Shown here piece after piece: positions 26,015 to 33,850 of a DNA stretch of 64,000 nucleotides. A program made the translations under genes and the position numbers. The notes beneath the pieces were generated by a model that was not told the origin of the DNA, searched no databases, and saw only the letters and a program-made list of their open reading frames with translations. The first letter of the stretch is position 1; the number at the start of each line of letters is the position of its first letter. Source of the DNA: Pararoseomonas baculiformis (lineage in GTDB: Bacteria > Pseudomonadota > Alphaproteobacteria > Acetobacterales > Acetobacteraceae); contig NZ_JAGIZB010000001.1 in assembly GCF_017813395.1 (NCBI RefSeq), positions 394,341-458,340 on the forward strand, given 5' to 3'.

Positions 26015-26029
26015 ATTCGCAGAGCGACT
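26015..26029. promoter_or_regulatory. Candidate operator, site 3 (upstream of acyl-CoA dehydrogenases)
   Basis: ATTCGC-AGA-GCGACT; differs from the site 1 half-sites at one position. It is 64 bp upstream of the acyl-CoA dehydrogenase start, inside the 157-bp gap that separates it from the MaoC genes. Confidence 0.55.
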
Positions 26030-26107
26030 GCTCTATTCTTGGCATCACGGTAGGCGCGCGGGTCCTGGCCGGTCAAGGAATTCACCGGTTCCTGGGATCC
26101 GGCGGCC

Positions 26108-26596
26108 TCAACCGGATGTGGGGGGCACGAAGGGATAGGGAACGGCCGGGCGCCCCCGATAGGGCAGGGCGACCACGGCGGAACCCGGCGTGGATTCAAC
26201 GCCGTTCTCGTTGGTGATGCCGACGTCAAGCTCGACCAGCCCGTAATCCGGCGTTTCCTGCTTGCCTGTCACCTTCGCCCAGATGGAGAGCCTTTCGCCG
26301 GCGAGGTTCATCGCCCGGAACTGGAACCGGACCTTCCAGGCCCAGCCCTCGCGCCCCGCCCATTCCTTCAGGAGCTGCGCGATGAACTGCTGCTTGAGCG
26401 AACCGTTGATGAGCAGGCCCGGAAGCTTGTCATGCCCCGTCGCGAAGGGCTGGTCGTAATGGATCTTGTGCCAGTTCTCCATCGCGGCGGACCAGCGCAT
26501 CAGATGCGGCGTGGTGAGGGGCCCCTTGCCGAGCGGGGCGACCATGTCCCCGATGGAGACGTCCTCGAAATCCAGTCTCTCGCGCATGCTGCTCAC
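26108..26596 (-). CDS. MaoC-like hotdog dehydratase, C-terminal-type half
   Basis: A 162-residue single hotdog-fold protein. The segment LTTPHLMRWSAAMENWHKIHYDQPFA holds the hydratase-2 type helix with the Asp/His pair (H-x-D), and LLINGSLKQQFIAQLLKEWAG follows. R-hydratases of this kind add water to trans-2-enoyl-CoAs. Its ATG overlaps the stop of the other MaoC half by 4 bp, so the two are made together and probably form one heterodimeric hydratase. Start may alternatively be the ATG four codons in (MRERLDF). It acts logically after the acyl-CoA dehydrogenases. Confidence 0.85.
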   Translation of the reverse strand: MSSMRERLDFEDVSIGDMVAPLGKGPLTTPHLMRWSAAMENWHKIHYDQPFATGHDKLPGLLINGSLKQQFIAQLLKEWAGREGWAWKVRFQFRAMNLAGERLSIWAKVTGKQETPDYGLVELDVGITNENGVESTPGSAVVALPYRGRPAVPYPFVPPTSG

Positions 26597-27111
26597 CGCC
26601 GGATGATGGTCTTGCGCGCGCGCAGCAGCAGCTGGCCCGCCTCGGTCGTGAATTCGGTTTCGATGATCACGAGAAGCATCGGGCCTGACCGCGTCTCCTT
26701 CTCCTGGATATCGGCATACCGGGACTTTTGGAGCACGCGCTCGCCATGCCGCGCATAGGCGAAGAACTCCACCTCCGCCCCGCCGTTCAGCAGCGCGAGG
26801 CCGTGCAGCGGAAGCTCGGGCAACCCGTTGCCCACGCCCATGACGATGCCATCGAAGTCAGGATCATGCGCGCGTTCGGTCAGCACGTCCGGTGCGCCGA
26901 AGGGGGTGCGGAACATGAAGGAGGGATAGAGGGGCGGGGCAACCGCGCCGCCGTAGCGCGCGCCCGCCTCGGCCGACGCATAGGCAGGGTCGGGGTCCAT
27001 GATGGCCTGGGCGTAGCGGCGCACCGCGCCGGGCTCTATGGCGTCGCAGGCCAGGAAGGGCTCGCCCTCCCGCCCGATATAGGCTCGCACCTCGTCCGTC
27101 AGCAGCGGCAT
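26593..27111 (-). CDS. MaoC N-terminal-type (FAS1-like) dehydratase half
   Basis: A 172-residue protein of the FAS1-like dehydratase domain family: GREGEPFLACDAIEPGAVRRYAQAIMDPDPAYA at the start, then APPLYPSFMFRTPFG and GGAEVEFFAYARHGERVLQKSRYADIQEKETRSGPMLLVIIETEF. In related pathways this half lacks the catalytic H/D pair and shapes the substrate site of a heterodimer with the catalytic MaoC half, encoded immediately downstream with a 4-bp overlap. It lies 37 bp after the CoA-transferase gene, so the three form one operon. Confidence 0.85.
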   Translation of the reverse strand: MPLLTDEVRAYIGREGEPFLACDAIEPGAVRRYAQAIMDPDPAYASAEAGARYGGAVAPPLYPSFMFRTPFGAPDVLTERAHDPDFDGIVMGVGNGLPELPLHGLALLNGGAEVEFFAYARHGERVLQKSRYADIQEKETRSGPMLLVIIETEFTTEAGQLLLRARKTIIRR

Positions 27112-27148
27112 TCCGGATCCATCCTCCCGTTCATTCCCGCCCTGGCGC

Positions 27149-28384
27149 CTATCCGGCCTGCCGGGGCAGGTCGCCCTCGCGCCAGCCTTCGTCGAGGCCG
27201 ATCACGCCACGCGATGCCAGCGCCTCGATCTCCGCCTCGGCATAGCCGACCGCACGCATGACCTCGGCCGTGTGCTGGCCAAGCCGCGGCGGCGGGAGGG
27301 CTATCGCAGCCGGCGTCTCGCTGAGCTTCACCGGCAGCCCCGCCATCCGCATGGCGCCGAGGCCGGGCAGGTCGATTTCCGCCACCATCTCGCGGGCCGC
27401 TACCTGTTCCTCGGCCACCACCTTGTCCAGGCGGTTGATCGGGCAGCACGGAACCTCGTTCGCCTTCAGCAGGACTTCCCACTGCGCGACGGGCTTCGTC
27501 GCCACAACGCCGCCGATCAGCCCGATCAGCTCGGCCCGGTTGGCAACCCGGCGCGCCGCATCGCTGAAGCGCGGGTCATCCACCCATTCCGGCCGCTCCA
27601 GCGCCGCGCAGAGGCCGCGCCACATGCGCTGGTTGAAGGCGGAGATGACGATCCAGTCGTCAGCCGCCTTGAAGGCCCGGTAGGTCGGGCTGGTGAGGGC
27701 GCCGCTGCCGCTCGGGCCCGGCACCTCGCCGGAGGCGAAATAGCGTGTCACGAAATGCGCGAGCATCGACATCTGGCCTTCGAGCAGCGAGGTGTCCACG
27801 CGCTGCCCACGCCCGGTCCGGTGCCGCGCCTCCAGGGCCATCATCACGCCGATCGTGCCGAGCATCCCGGCACCGATATCCGCCACCGACATGCCCATCT
27901 TCACCGGGCCGCCGCCTTCCTCCCCGGTGATGCTCATGCCGCCCGCATAGGCCTGCATGAAAAGATCGTTCGCCGGCTCCGCAGCCCGCGGACCGCTCGC
28001 GCCGAAGCCGCTGATGGAGCAGTAGATGAGGCGCGGATTCTCGGCCTGCAGGCTTTCCCAGTCCAGGCCGGCGCGGGCCAGGGCGCCGATGCGGTAATTG
28101 TCCACCAGGATATCGGCGCCCGCGATCAGCCGGCGCGCGACGGCGGCGCCCTCGGCGGATTTGAGGTCCAGCGCGACACTGCGCTTGTTGCGGTTCGCCG
28201 AGCCGAAATAATAGCCCATGGCGCCGGAGAAATGCGGCGGCCAGGAGCGGCTGTCATCGCCCGCGCCCACGCGCTCGATCTTCACCACCTCCGCACCGAA
28301 GTCGCCCAGCGTCATGGCGCAGAAAGGGCCGGCCATGGCGACGCCGACCTCGATCACGCGAAGTCCGGCCAGCGGCCCGCTCAT
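27149..28384 (-). CDS. CaiB/BaiF family (family III) CoA-transferase, copy 2
   Basis: A 411-residue family III CoA-transferase: [76 protein letters not shown], and [14 protein letters not shown] with the expected catalytic Asp. It is a different subfamily from copy 1, closer in feel to acetyl-CoA or succinyl-CoA dependent transferases acting on dicarboxylic or hydroxy acids, but this is a guess. It heads the leftward operon CoA-transferase, MaoC-N, MaoC-C. Its upstream region carries operator site 4 and a weaker tandem copy. Confidence 0.93.
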   Translation of the reverse strand: MSGPLAGLRVIEVGVAMAGPFCAMTLGDFGAEVVKIERVGAGDDSRSWPPHFSGAMGYYFGSANRNKRSVALDLKSAEGAAVARRLIAGADILVDNYRIGALARAGLDWESLQAENPRLIYCSISGFGASGPRAAEPANDLFMQAYAGGMSITGEEGGGPVKMGMSVADIGAGMLGTIGVMMALEARHRTGRGQRVDTSLLEGQMSMLAHFVTRYFASGEVPGPSGSGALTSPTYRAFKAADDWIVISAFNQRMWRGLCAALERPEWVDDPRFSDAARRVANRAELIGLIGGVVATKPVAQWEVLLKANEVPCCPINRLDKVVAEEQVAAREMVAEIDLPGLGAMRMAGLPVKLSETPAAIALPPPRLGQHTAEVMRAVGYAEAEIEALASRGVIGLDEGWREGDLPRQAG

Positions 28385-28475
28385 CGGAAACGCCGCAGGA
28401 TGCAGGTCGCGGGCAGCCTTTGCTGGAACAAGCTCTTCTCCCGGTGCCAGGGCCGCCGCGCCGGCAACCCGCTTT

Positions 28476-28490
28476 ATTCTCTGTGCGAGT
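28476..28490. promoter_or_regulatory. Candidate operator, site 4 (upstream of CoA-transferase copy 2)
   Basis: The reverse complement reads ACTCGCACAGAGAAT, two mismatches from site 1 with the same ACA centre. It is 91 bp upstream of the CoA-transferase start. A weaker similar element (TCTCGC-ATA-TCGAAA) follows at 28496-28510, so this may be a double site. Confidence 0.55.
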
Positions 28491-28556
28491 TATTCTCTCG
28501 CATATCGAAAAGGTTATAAGCGGATCGCCGGCCTGTAAACCGCAAAGCGCCGCAGG

Positions 28557-29918
28557 TCAGGCAGCGCGGGCCAGTTCCTTCGCCGCGCCCAGGGATGCGA
28601 TGCCGTTCAGCCTTTCGAACAGCGCCTCCGCGCGCGCGCCCTCGCCGGCGGCAGCCAGGCAGTCCATGAACTTCGCCCGCAGCTCGGCATCGCTCAACGG
28701 AAGTGTCGCGTGCCCGCGGGCCCGGCGCACGGATTCCTCGATCTGCTCGCCGCTGCGTAGCCGGACGCGAACAACATCCGCTGGAGCGTAGCCGGGCAGG
28801 TTGGGATCCGCCTCGTCGGTTGGGATGACGGTGACGCGCCGCATGAGGGCCTGCACATCGGGGCGCTGCACGAAACCGTCGGACAGTTCCACCAGCCCGA
28901 CCTTCCCGGCGATCAGCGCGCAGGCCATGTCGAACTGCGCGCTGAACTTCGCCTCCAGCCCGGTCTGGGGCAGCGCGTTGCGCAGCACGGCGGCATGGGC
29001 GCGGCTGATCACCACCTCGATCGCCTCCACGTCCTCCGCCCGGATCGGGCGGCGGGCGACAAGCGCCAGCATCGCGTCCGTCGCGCGGTGGCCGCAGTAG
29101 CAGATCGGGAACTTCTTGATGCTCAGCCCGTGCTCAAGGATCCGGAACTCGCTCCCGAAGCCCGGGTTCGGGCCATCGAGATTCAGCGTGCGGCCACGCG
29201 GCGAGATGGCATAGAGGAAGCCGCGCGGATGCTCGATGGCGTCGAGCGAGGCCGTCATCCCGGCCCCGGCCAGGCGCGCAGCCATCACGCCCGCATGGGC
29301 CGACCGCCCGGCATGGAAGGGCTTGGTCATCGTGCCGAAATTGGCACCCAGCCCGGCGCTCTGGGAGGCGCCCAGCGCGATGGCCTGCGCGGCCGTATCC
29401 GCATCCAGCCCGCGAAGCCGGGCGCAGGCGGCGGCGGCACCGACCGCGCCGAACACACCTGTCGGGTGCCAGCCCTTTTCGTGATGGTAATCCTGGTCAT
29501 GCGCGGTCAGCTCCGCCCACACCTCGTATCCGGCCACATAGGCCGCGACCATCTCGGCACCTGTCGCGCCGAGCGCCTCCCCCTCGGCCAGGATCGCGGG
29601 CACCAGCACGGTGCTGGGATGGCCGCGCAGCGCGACGTCATCATAGTCGAGCGCATGGGCGGCCGTGCCGTTGATCCAGGCCGCCTCCGGGGCTGGCGCG
29701 CGCAGCGGGCCGAAGGTGAGGGCCGCCTCGCCCTTCGGCCCGGCCACGCCGAGCGTGTCGCGAAGGATGCCGACCACCGGTTCGTCGCGGCCGGCGATCA
29801 TCACGCCCACGCAATCCACGAAACCGGTGCGCGCGACCGACGCCGCCTCCGCCGGGATGGCCTCGGGCCGCAAGCCGCTGACGAAGGCGCCGAGCGCCCG
29901 GGTGATGGAGCCGCTCAT
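28557..29918 (-). CDS. MmgE/PrpD family protein, copy 1
   Basis: A 453-residue MmgE/PrpD protein: ITRALGAFVSGLRPEAIPAEAASVARTGFVDCVGVMIAG at the start, WINGTAAHALDYDDVALRGHPSTVLVPAILA, WHPTGVFGAVGAAAACARL and FGTMTKPFHAGRSAHAGVMAARLA. Family members include 2-methylcitrate dehydratase and cis-aconitate decarboxylase, and dehydrate or decarboxylate tri- or dicarboxylic acids. The start ATG at 29918 matches the family N-terminus; the frame continues upstream to 30323 without family-like sequence. It is divergent from a second family member, with an operator-like site between them. Confidence 0.92.
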   Translation of the reverse strand: MSGSITRALGAFVSGLRPEAIPAEAASVARTGFVDCVGVMIAGRDEPVVGILRDTLGVAGPKGEAALTFGPLRAPAPEAAWINGTAAHALDYDDVALRGHPSTVLVPAILAEGEALGATGAEMVAAYVAGYEVWAELTAHDQDYHHEKGWHPTGVFGAVGAAAACARLRGLDADTAAQAIALGASQSAGLGANFGTMTKPFHAGRSAHAGVMAARLAGAGMTASLDAIEHPRGFLYAISPRGRTLNLDGPNPGFGSEFRILEHGLSIKKFPICYCGHRATDAMLALVARRPIRAEDVEAIEVVISRAHAAVLRNALPQTGLEAKFSAQFDMACALIAGKVGLVELSDGFVQRPDVQALMRRVTVIPTDEADPNLPGYAPADVVRVRLRSGEQIEESVRRARGHATLPLSDAELRAKFMDCLAAAGEGARAEALFERLNGIASLGAAKELARAA

Positions 29919-30300
29919 CGGATCAGCCCTCCCGGCCGCGATCGGGGACGGCGTCCCCATCCGGCCGCACCCGGCATTGCGTGGTTGGGCCGAGCGTCTT
30001 CGCGGCATGGCGCATGACCGGGCTTCCTCCTGTGCCGCCTGGACCTGTGCCGCCCGGGCCGGCGCGGGGCGCGATGCGCCTCCGGGGCAGCAAAAATCGC
30101 AGTGCGAATGAGATATTTGTTGCCTCAGGGCTACTCCCGGTCCATGCAGGGGGTCAAGAACTGCTTGGCGCATGTCCGGCGCCATTCCGGGAAACGGAAG
30201 GCAGCACAGAGGAAACGGGGACTCGGGTGACACCGACAATGGTTGCGGAGCGCCGCCTGGCGCTGCTTGCCACCCTGCATGGCAGCGGGGCGGCCCGGCG
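29919..30300. other. 382-bp control region between divergent MmgE/PrpD genes
   Basis: This gap holds operator site 5 (30095-30109) in a short AT-richer patch (about 30090-30125), the best place for promoters here. Farther right is a 21-codon frame at 30239-30304 whose TGA overlaps the TTG proposed as start of MmgE/PrpD copy 2. The frame of copy 2 is open back to an ATG at 30172, so the exact start is unsettled. No other element was seen. Confidence 0.5.
30095..30109. promoter_or_regulatory. Candidate operator, site 5 (between MmgE/PrpD genes)
   Basis: AATCGC-AGT-GCGAAT; one mismatch to each-half symmetry of site 1. Located 176 bp upstream of copy 1 and 62 bp upstream of the earliest possible start (ATG 30172) of copy 2. 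Confidence 0.55.
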
Positions 30301-31665
30301 TTGAGCGCGGCGGCCACGCCCACGCGTCAACTCGCCGCCTTCGTGGCAGGGCTCGATGCGGCCCGGGTCACGCGGGCGGAGCGGGAGCTTGTCGCGCGCG
30401 CGATCCTCGACACCGTCGCCGTCGGCATCGCCGCGCGGGACGAACCGGCCGCGCGCCTCGCCATGCTCCGGGCCAAGCAGCAGGGGAAGGGCCCTTGCAC
30501 CCTCTGGGCCGCGGGTGAGGCGACCGGCGTGCGGGAGGAGGAGGCAGCCTGGGCGAATGGCGTCATCGCCCATGTCCTCGATTTCGACGACGTCACCTCG
30601 GTCATGCGCGGCCACCCCTCGGTCGCGATGCTGCCGGCGCTTCTCGCCCTGGCCGAGGCGGAGGCGCTGTCGGTCGAGGACGTCACCATCGCCTATGCCG
30701 CGGGCTTCGAGGTGATCGCCGCGCTGTCGGTGTCCATGGCCGCGCCGCATTACGCGAAGGGCTGGCACAGCACGGCAACGATCGGCGCGATCGGCGCCGC
30801 GGCGGCCTGCGCCCGGCTCCTGCGGCTCGACGCCATCTGCACGGCGCATGCGATCGGCCTGGCCGTCACCCAGGCGGCGGGCACGCGCGCCAGCTTCGGG
30901 ACCATGGCGAAGTCGGTGCAGGCCGGGAACGCCAACCTTGCCGGGCTGCGCGCCGCGCGCCTGGCCCAGCTGGGCTTCGACGCGGCGCCGGAGGCGCTGG
31001 ACGGCGCCATGGGCTTCGCAAGCCTTGGCGGCGGCGCGCTGGTCCTGCCCGCCCTGGGCGGCGCCCTTCTCCGGCACGGGCTGGAGGTGAAGAAATACCC
31101 GCTCTGCTACGCCACCCACCGCGCGCTGGACGCGGTGCTGGACCTGCGCGCAGCGCATGGGCTGGGCCTGGCCGATGTGGCGGCCGTGCATGTGCACGCC
31201 TCGCCCGGCGCCCTGGCGCCGCTCATCCACCACCGGCCGGCAACCGGCCTCGATGCCAAGTTCTCCATGGAATACGCGATGGCAGCCGCGCTGGCGGATG
31301 GCGCGCCGCGCCTTTCGACCTTTTCGGACGCCGCCGTGCGGCGGCCGGCGCTGCAGGCCTTCCTCCCCCGCGTCACGGCCGACGAGGCCGAGGGCGCCCT
31401 GCTGCCGCGCTGGGCGGAGGTTTCGGTGCGGCTCCTGGATGGCCCCGTGCTGTCCCTGCGCCGGCATGCGCTGCGCGGCGGCGCCGAGGATCCGCTGAGC
31501 CGCGCCGAGCTGCTCGCCAAGGCGGAGGACTGCCTGGTCCATGGCGGCGGGATGGCGGAGGGGGCGGCGGCGCTGCTCTCCGCGATGGAGGATCCGGCCC
31601 GCGGGGCGGGCGATGCGTTGCGCGCCGGCCTGCTCAGCGGCGCCGTGCTGGAGGAGACGACCTGA
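30301..31665 (+). CDS. MmgE/PrpD family protein, copy 2
   Basis: A roughly 454-residue MmgE/PrpD protein: TRQLAAFVAGLDAARVTRAERELVARAILDTVAVGIAA, WANGVIAHVLDFDDVTSVMRGHPSVAMLPALLA, WHSTATIGAIGAAAACARL and LEVKKYPLCYATHRALDAVL. It is paralogous to copy 1 but clearly diverged. The TTG at 30301 is chosen because it gives the family-like N-terminus; an in-frame ATG at 30172 would add 43 low-complexity residues. Its TGA overlaps the ATG of the following Bug gene by one base (TGATG), so receptor and enzyme are translated together. That coupling ties this enzyme to an imported acid. Confidence 0.88.
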   Translation: MSAAATPTRQLAAFVAGLDAARVTRAERELVARAILDTVAVGIAARDEPAARLAMLRAKQQGKGPCTLWAAGEATGVREEEAAWANGVIAHVLDFDDVTSVMRGHPSVAMLPALLALAEAEALSVEDVTIAYAAGFEVIAALSVSMAAPHYAKGWHSTATIGAIGAAAACARLLRLDAICTAHAIGLAVTQAAGTRASFGTMAKSVQAGNANLAGLRAARLAQLGFDAAPEALDGAMGFASLGGGALVLPALGGALLRHGLEVKKYPLCYATHRALDAVLDLRAAHGLGLADVAAVHVHASPGALAPLIHHRPATGLDAKFSMEYAMAAALADGAPRLSTFSDAAVRRPALQAFLPRVTADEAEGALLPRWAEVSVRLLDGPVLSLRRHALRGGAEDPLSRAELLAKAEDCLVHGGGMAEGAAALLSAMEDPARGAGDALRAGLLSGAVLEETT

Positions 31666-32633
31666 TGCTCAATCGTCGGCATGTCCTGGCAGGTGCCGGG
31701 CTGCTCGCCCTGCCCGCGACGAGGCGATCCGCCCTGGCGCAGGAATGGCCGAACCGCCCTGTCCGCCTGATCGCCACCTTCGCGCCGGGCGGCGCGGCGG
31801 ACCAGCTCGCCCGCGACCTGGCGCAGATGATGGGGCCCGAGCTTGGCCAGACCGTGGTGGTGGAGAACCGCACGGGCGCCGCCGGCAATATCGGCACGGA
31901 GCAGGTGGCGCGGGCAACCGATGGCCACACCTTCCTGCTCTGCAGCACGGGGCCGATGACCTACCACCCCATCCTGTTCCGCTCCCTCACCTTCGACCCG
32001 CTGAAGGATTTCACGCCGATCGGCTTCGCCGCCCATTCGCCCAACATCCTGGCGGCGCGGAAGGATCTCGGCTGGACGCGGCTGGACCAGGTTCTGGACG
32101 CTGCGCGGGCCGCGCCAGGCCGGCTGAACTATGGCAGCGCGGGAAGTGGCACCACCCAGCACCTCGCGGGGGAGCTGCTGCAGGAGGTGACCGGCATCAG
32201 CCTGACCCATGTGCCCTATCGCGGCGGCGCCCCGGCCCTGCGCGACCTGCTGGGCGGGCAGCTTGAGCTTCTGGTCACCACCGGTTCGGGGGCGAACATG
32301 ATGCGGGAGGGGCGGATCACCCCCATCGCGACCATGGGTTCCACGCGGCTGGCGGCCCTGCCGGATGTCCCGACCATGCACGAGGCGGGGCTGGTCAATT
32401 TCTCGGCCACGGCCTGGTACGGCGTGGTGGGCCCGGCCGGCCTGCCGGATCCAGTGGTGGCCCGGATGTCCGGCGCGCTGCAGAAGGCCCTGCGGGATCC
32501 GGGGCTGGCCGCGCGGATGCGCGACCAGACGATGGATGTCGAGACCATGACGCCCGAGGCCTTCGCCGCGTTCATGACGGCCGAGCGCCAGAAATGGAAG
32601 CCGGTGGCGGAACGGCTTGCTGGAACCATGTGA
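31665..32633 (+). CDS. Bug family tripartite tricarboxylate transporter receptor
   Basis: A 322-residue periplasmic receptor. Signal peptide about 1-26 (MLNRRHVLAGAGLLALP..., cleavage near ALAQE). Mature part opens WPNRPVRLIATFAPGGAADQLAR, with VVVENRTGAAGNIGTE and VPYRGGAPALRDLLGG. The start overlaps the MmgE/PrpD copy 2 stop by one base. Very close in signal-peptide style to the Bug protein at 22432 (both begin MLNRR), suggesting paralogues. It probably captures the substrate of this locus. Confidence 0.93.
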   Translation: MLNRRHVLAGAGLLALPATRRSALAQEWPNRPVRLIATFAPGGAADQLARDLAQMMGPELGQTVVVENRTGAAGNIGTEQVARATDGHTFLLCSTGPMTYHPILFRSLTFDPLKDFTPIGFAAHSPNILAARKDLGWTRLDQVLDAARAAPGRLNYGSAGSGTTQHLAGELLQEVTGISLTHVPYRGGAPALRDLLGGQLELLVTTGSGANMMREGRITPIATMGSTRLAALPDVPTMHEAGLVNFSATAWYGVVGPAGLPDPVVARMSGALQKALRDPGLAARMRDQTMDVETMTPEAFAAFMTAERQKWKPVAERLAGTM

Positions 32634-32656
32634 CGCGGCAAGGGGACGGCGCCCAG

Positions 32657-32683
32657 GCGGGAGGAGGCGTGGCCTCCGCCCGC
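32657..32683. terminator. Hairpin between Bug and hrcA (convergent)
   Basis: GCGGGAGGAGG at 32657-32667 pairs with CCTCCGCCCGC at 32673-32683 with one mismatch and a 5-nt loop, between convergent stops. Confidence 0.45.
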
Positions 32684-32690
32684 GAGGGCC

Positions 32691-33785
32691 CTAGCCCAGC
32701 ATCCGCCCGATCACCTGGGCCGTGTAATCCACCACCGGGATCACGCGCCCGTAGTTGATCCGCGTCGGCCCGATCACCCCGATGGCGCCGACGATCTTCT
32801 CCTGCCCGTTGCGGAAGGGCGCCACCACCATCGACAGCCCGGCAGTGTCGAACACGCCGCTTTCGGCGCCGATGAAGATCTGCACGCCCTGGCCGCGCTG
32901 AGCCAGTTCCAGCAGGCGCAGCATCGTCTCCTGCGCCTCCAGCCGGTCGAAGAGGGACTGGATCTCCGCCACCCGCGCCGCCTGGTCCAGGTTCTGCAGC
33001 AGGCGGGACTGGCCGCGCAGGATGAGCGAGCCCCCTCCCCCGCCCGCCCAGGTGGCGAGGCCGGACTGGACCACCTGGTTGGTCAGCGTGTCCAGCGCCG
33101 TGCGGTTGGCCGCGATCTCGGCCTCGACGAGGCTTCTCGTGTCGTCCAGCGTGCGGCCGTTCAGCCGGGCGTTGAGGTAGTTGCCCGCCTGGGCCAGCGC
33201 GCCGGCAGGCAGGCCGGGCGGCACCTCGATGATGCGGTTCTCCACCTGCCCGCGGTCGCCCACCAGCACCACCAGCGCGCGGCCGGGGCCGAGGGCGACG
33301 AACTCGATATGGCGGATGTTGGATTCCGCATGGGGCGCGACCACGAGGCCCGCGGCGCCGGCCAGGCCAGACAGCATTTGCCCCGCCTCCGCCAGCGTGT
33401 CCTGCATGGAGCGGCCGGAGGCGGCGCAGCGGATGGCGATCGCCTCGCGCTCATCCTCGGTCAGGTCGCCGAATTCCAGCAGCCCGTCCACGAAGAGGCG
33501 AAGCCCGCGCTCGGTCGGCAGGCGGCCGGCGGAGGTGTGGGGCGCGTAGAGCAGCCCTGCCTCCTCCAGATCCGCCATGGCGTTGCGGATCGTGGCGGGA
33601 GAAAGGGAGAGCGGCAGGCGGCGGGACAGGGTGCGGCTGCCGACAGGCTCCCCGGTCTCGACATAGAGTTCCACCACCTGGCGAAGGATGGACGCGCTGC
33701 GGCTGTCAAGGCCAGGCAGGGAAACGCCGGCCGGGCTGGCCTTGGGGGGAATGATGCCGGGTCGCTGGTTGGGCTGGGCGCCCAT
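32691..33785 (-). CDS. hrcA: Heat-inducible transcription repressor HrcA
   Basis: A 364-residue HrcA. The N-terminal winged helix is at about 27-100 (SILRQVVELYVETGEPVGSRTLSRRLPLSLSPATIRNAMADLEEAGLLYAPHTSAGRLPTERGLRLFVDGLLE), the hallmark of the family, and the GAF-like domain ends with IGVIGPTRINYGRVIPVVDYTAQVIGRML. HrcA represses groESL and related heat-shock genes through CIRCE and needs GroEL for activity. No CIRCE was seen in this window. It is divergent from rph, a standard alphaproteobacterial layout, but the grpE that commonly follows hrcA is absent: the next gene is a convergent Bug receptor. Confidence 0.96.
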   Translation of the reverse strand: MGAQPNQRPGIIPPKASPAGVSLPGLDSRSASILRQVVELYVETGEPVGSRTLSRRLPLSLSPATIRNAMADLEEAGLLYAPHTSAGRLPTERGLRLFVDGLLEFGDLTEDEREAIAIRCAASGRSMQDTLAEAGQMLSGLAGAAGLVVAPHAESNIRHIEFVALGPGRALVVLVGDRGQVENRIIEVPPGLPAGALAQAGNYLNARLNGRTLDDTRSLVEAEIAANRTALDTLTNQVVQSGLATWAGGGGGSLILRGQSRLLQNLDQAARVAEIQSLFDRLEAQETMLRLLELAQRGQGVQIFIGAESGVFDTAGLSMVVAPFRNGQEKIVGAIGVIGPTRINYGRVIPVVDYTAQVIGRMLG

Positions 33786-33815
33786 TCGGTGCCTGCACTC
33801 CGTGACGGTTCTGGA

Positions 33816-33830
33816 CCCTAGAAGCTAGGG
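33816..33830. promoter_or_regulatory. Palindrome overlapping the hrcA -10 box
   Basis: A perfect inverted repeat CCCTAG-AAG-CTAGGG. It covers the -10 hexamer of the hrcA promoter, so a protein bound here would block transcription. It is not CIRCE. Confidence 0.45.
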
Positions 33831-33850
33831 AGCGGTCCGGGCAGCGTCAA
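33822..33850 (-). promoter_or_regulatory. hrcA promoter
   Basis: On the reverse strand, -35 TTGACG (33850-33845), a 17-bp spacer and -10 TAGCTT (33827-33822). Expected start of transcription is near 33815, giving a leader of about 30 nt before the ATG at 33785. Confidence 0.55.

Noticed and set aside
30172..30300. 43-residue N-terminal extension of MmgE/PrpD copy 2 from ATG 30172
   Set aside because: No ribosome site and no family-like sequence before residue 44; kept only as an alternative start.
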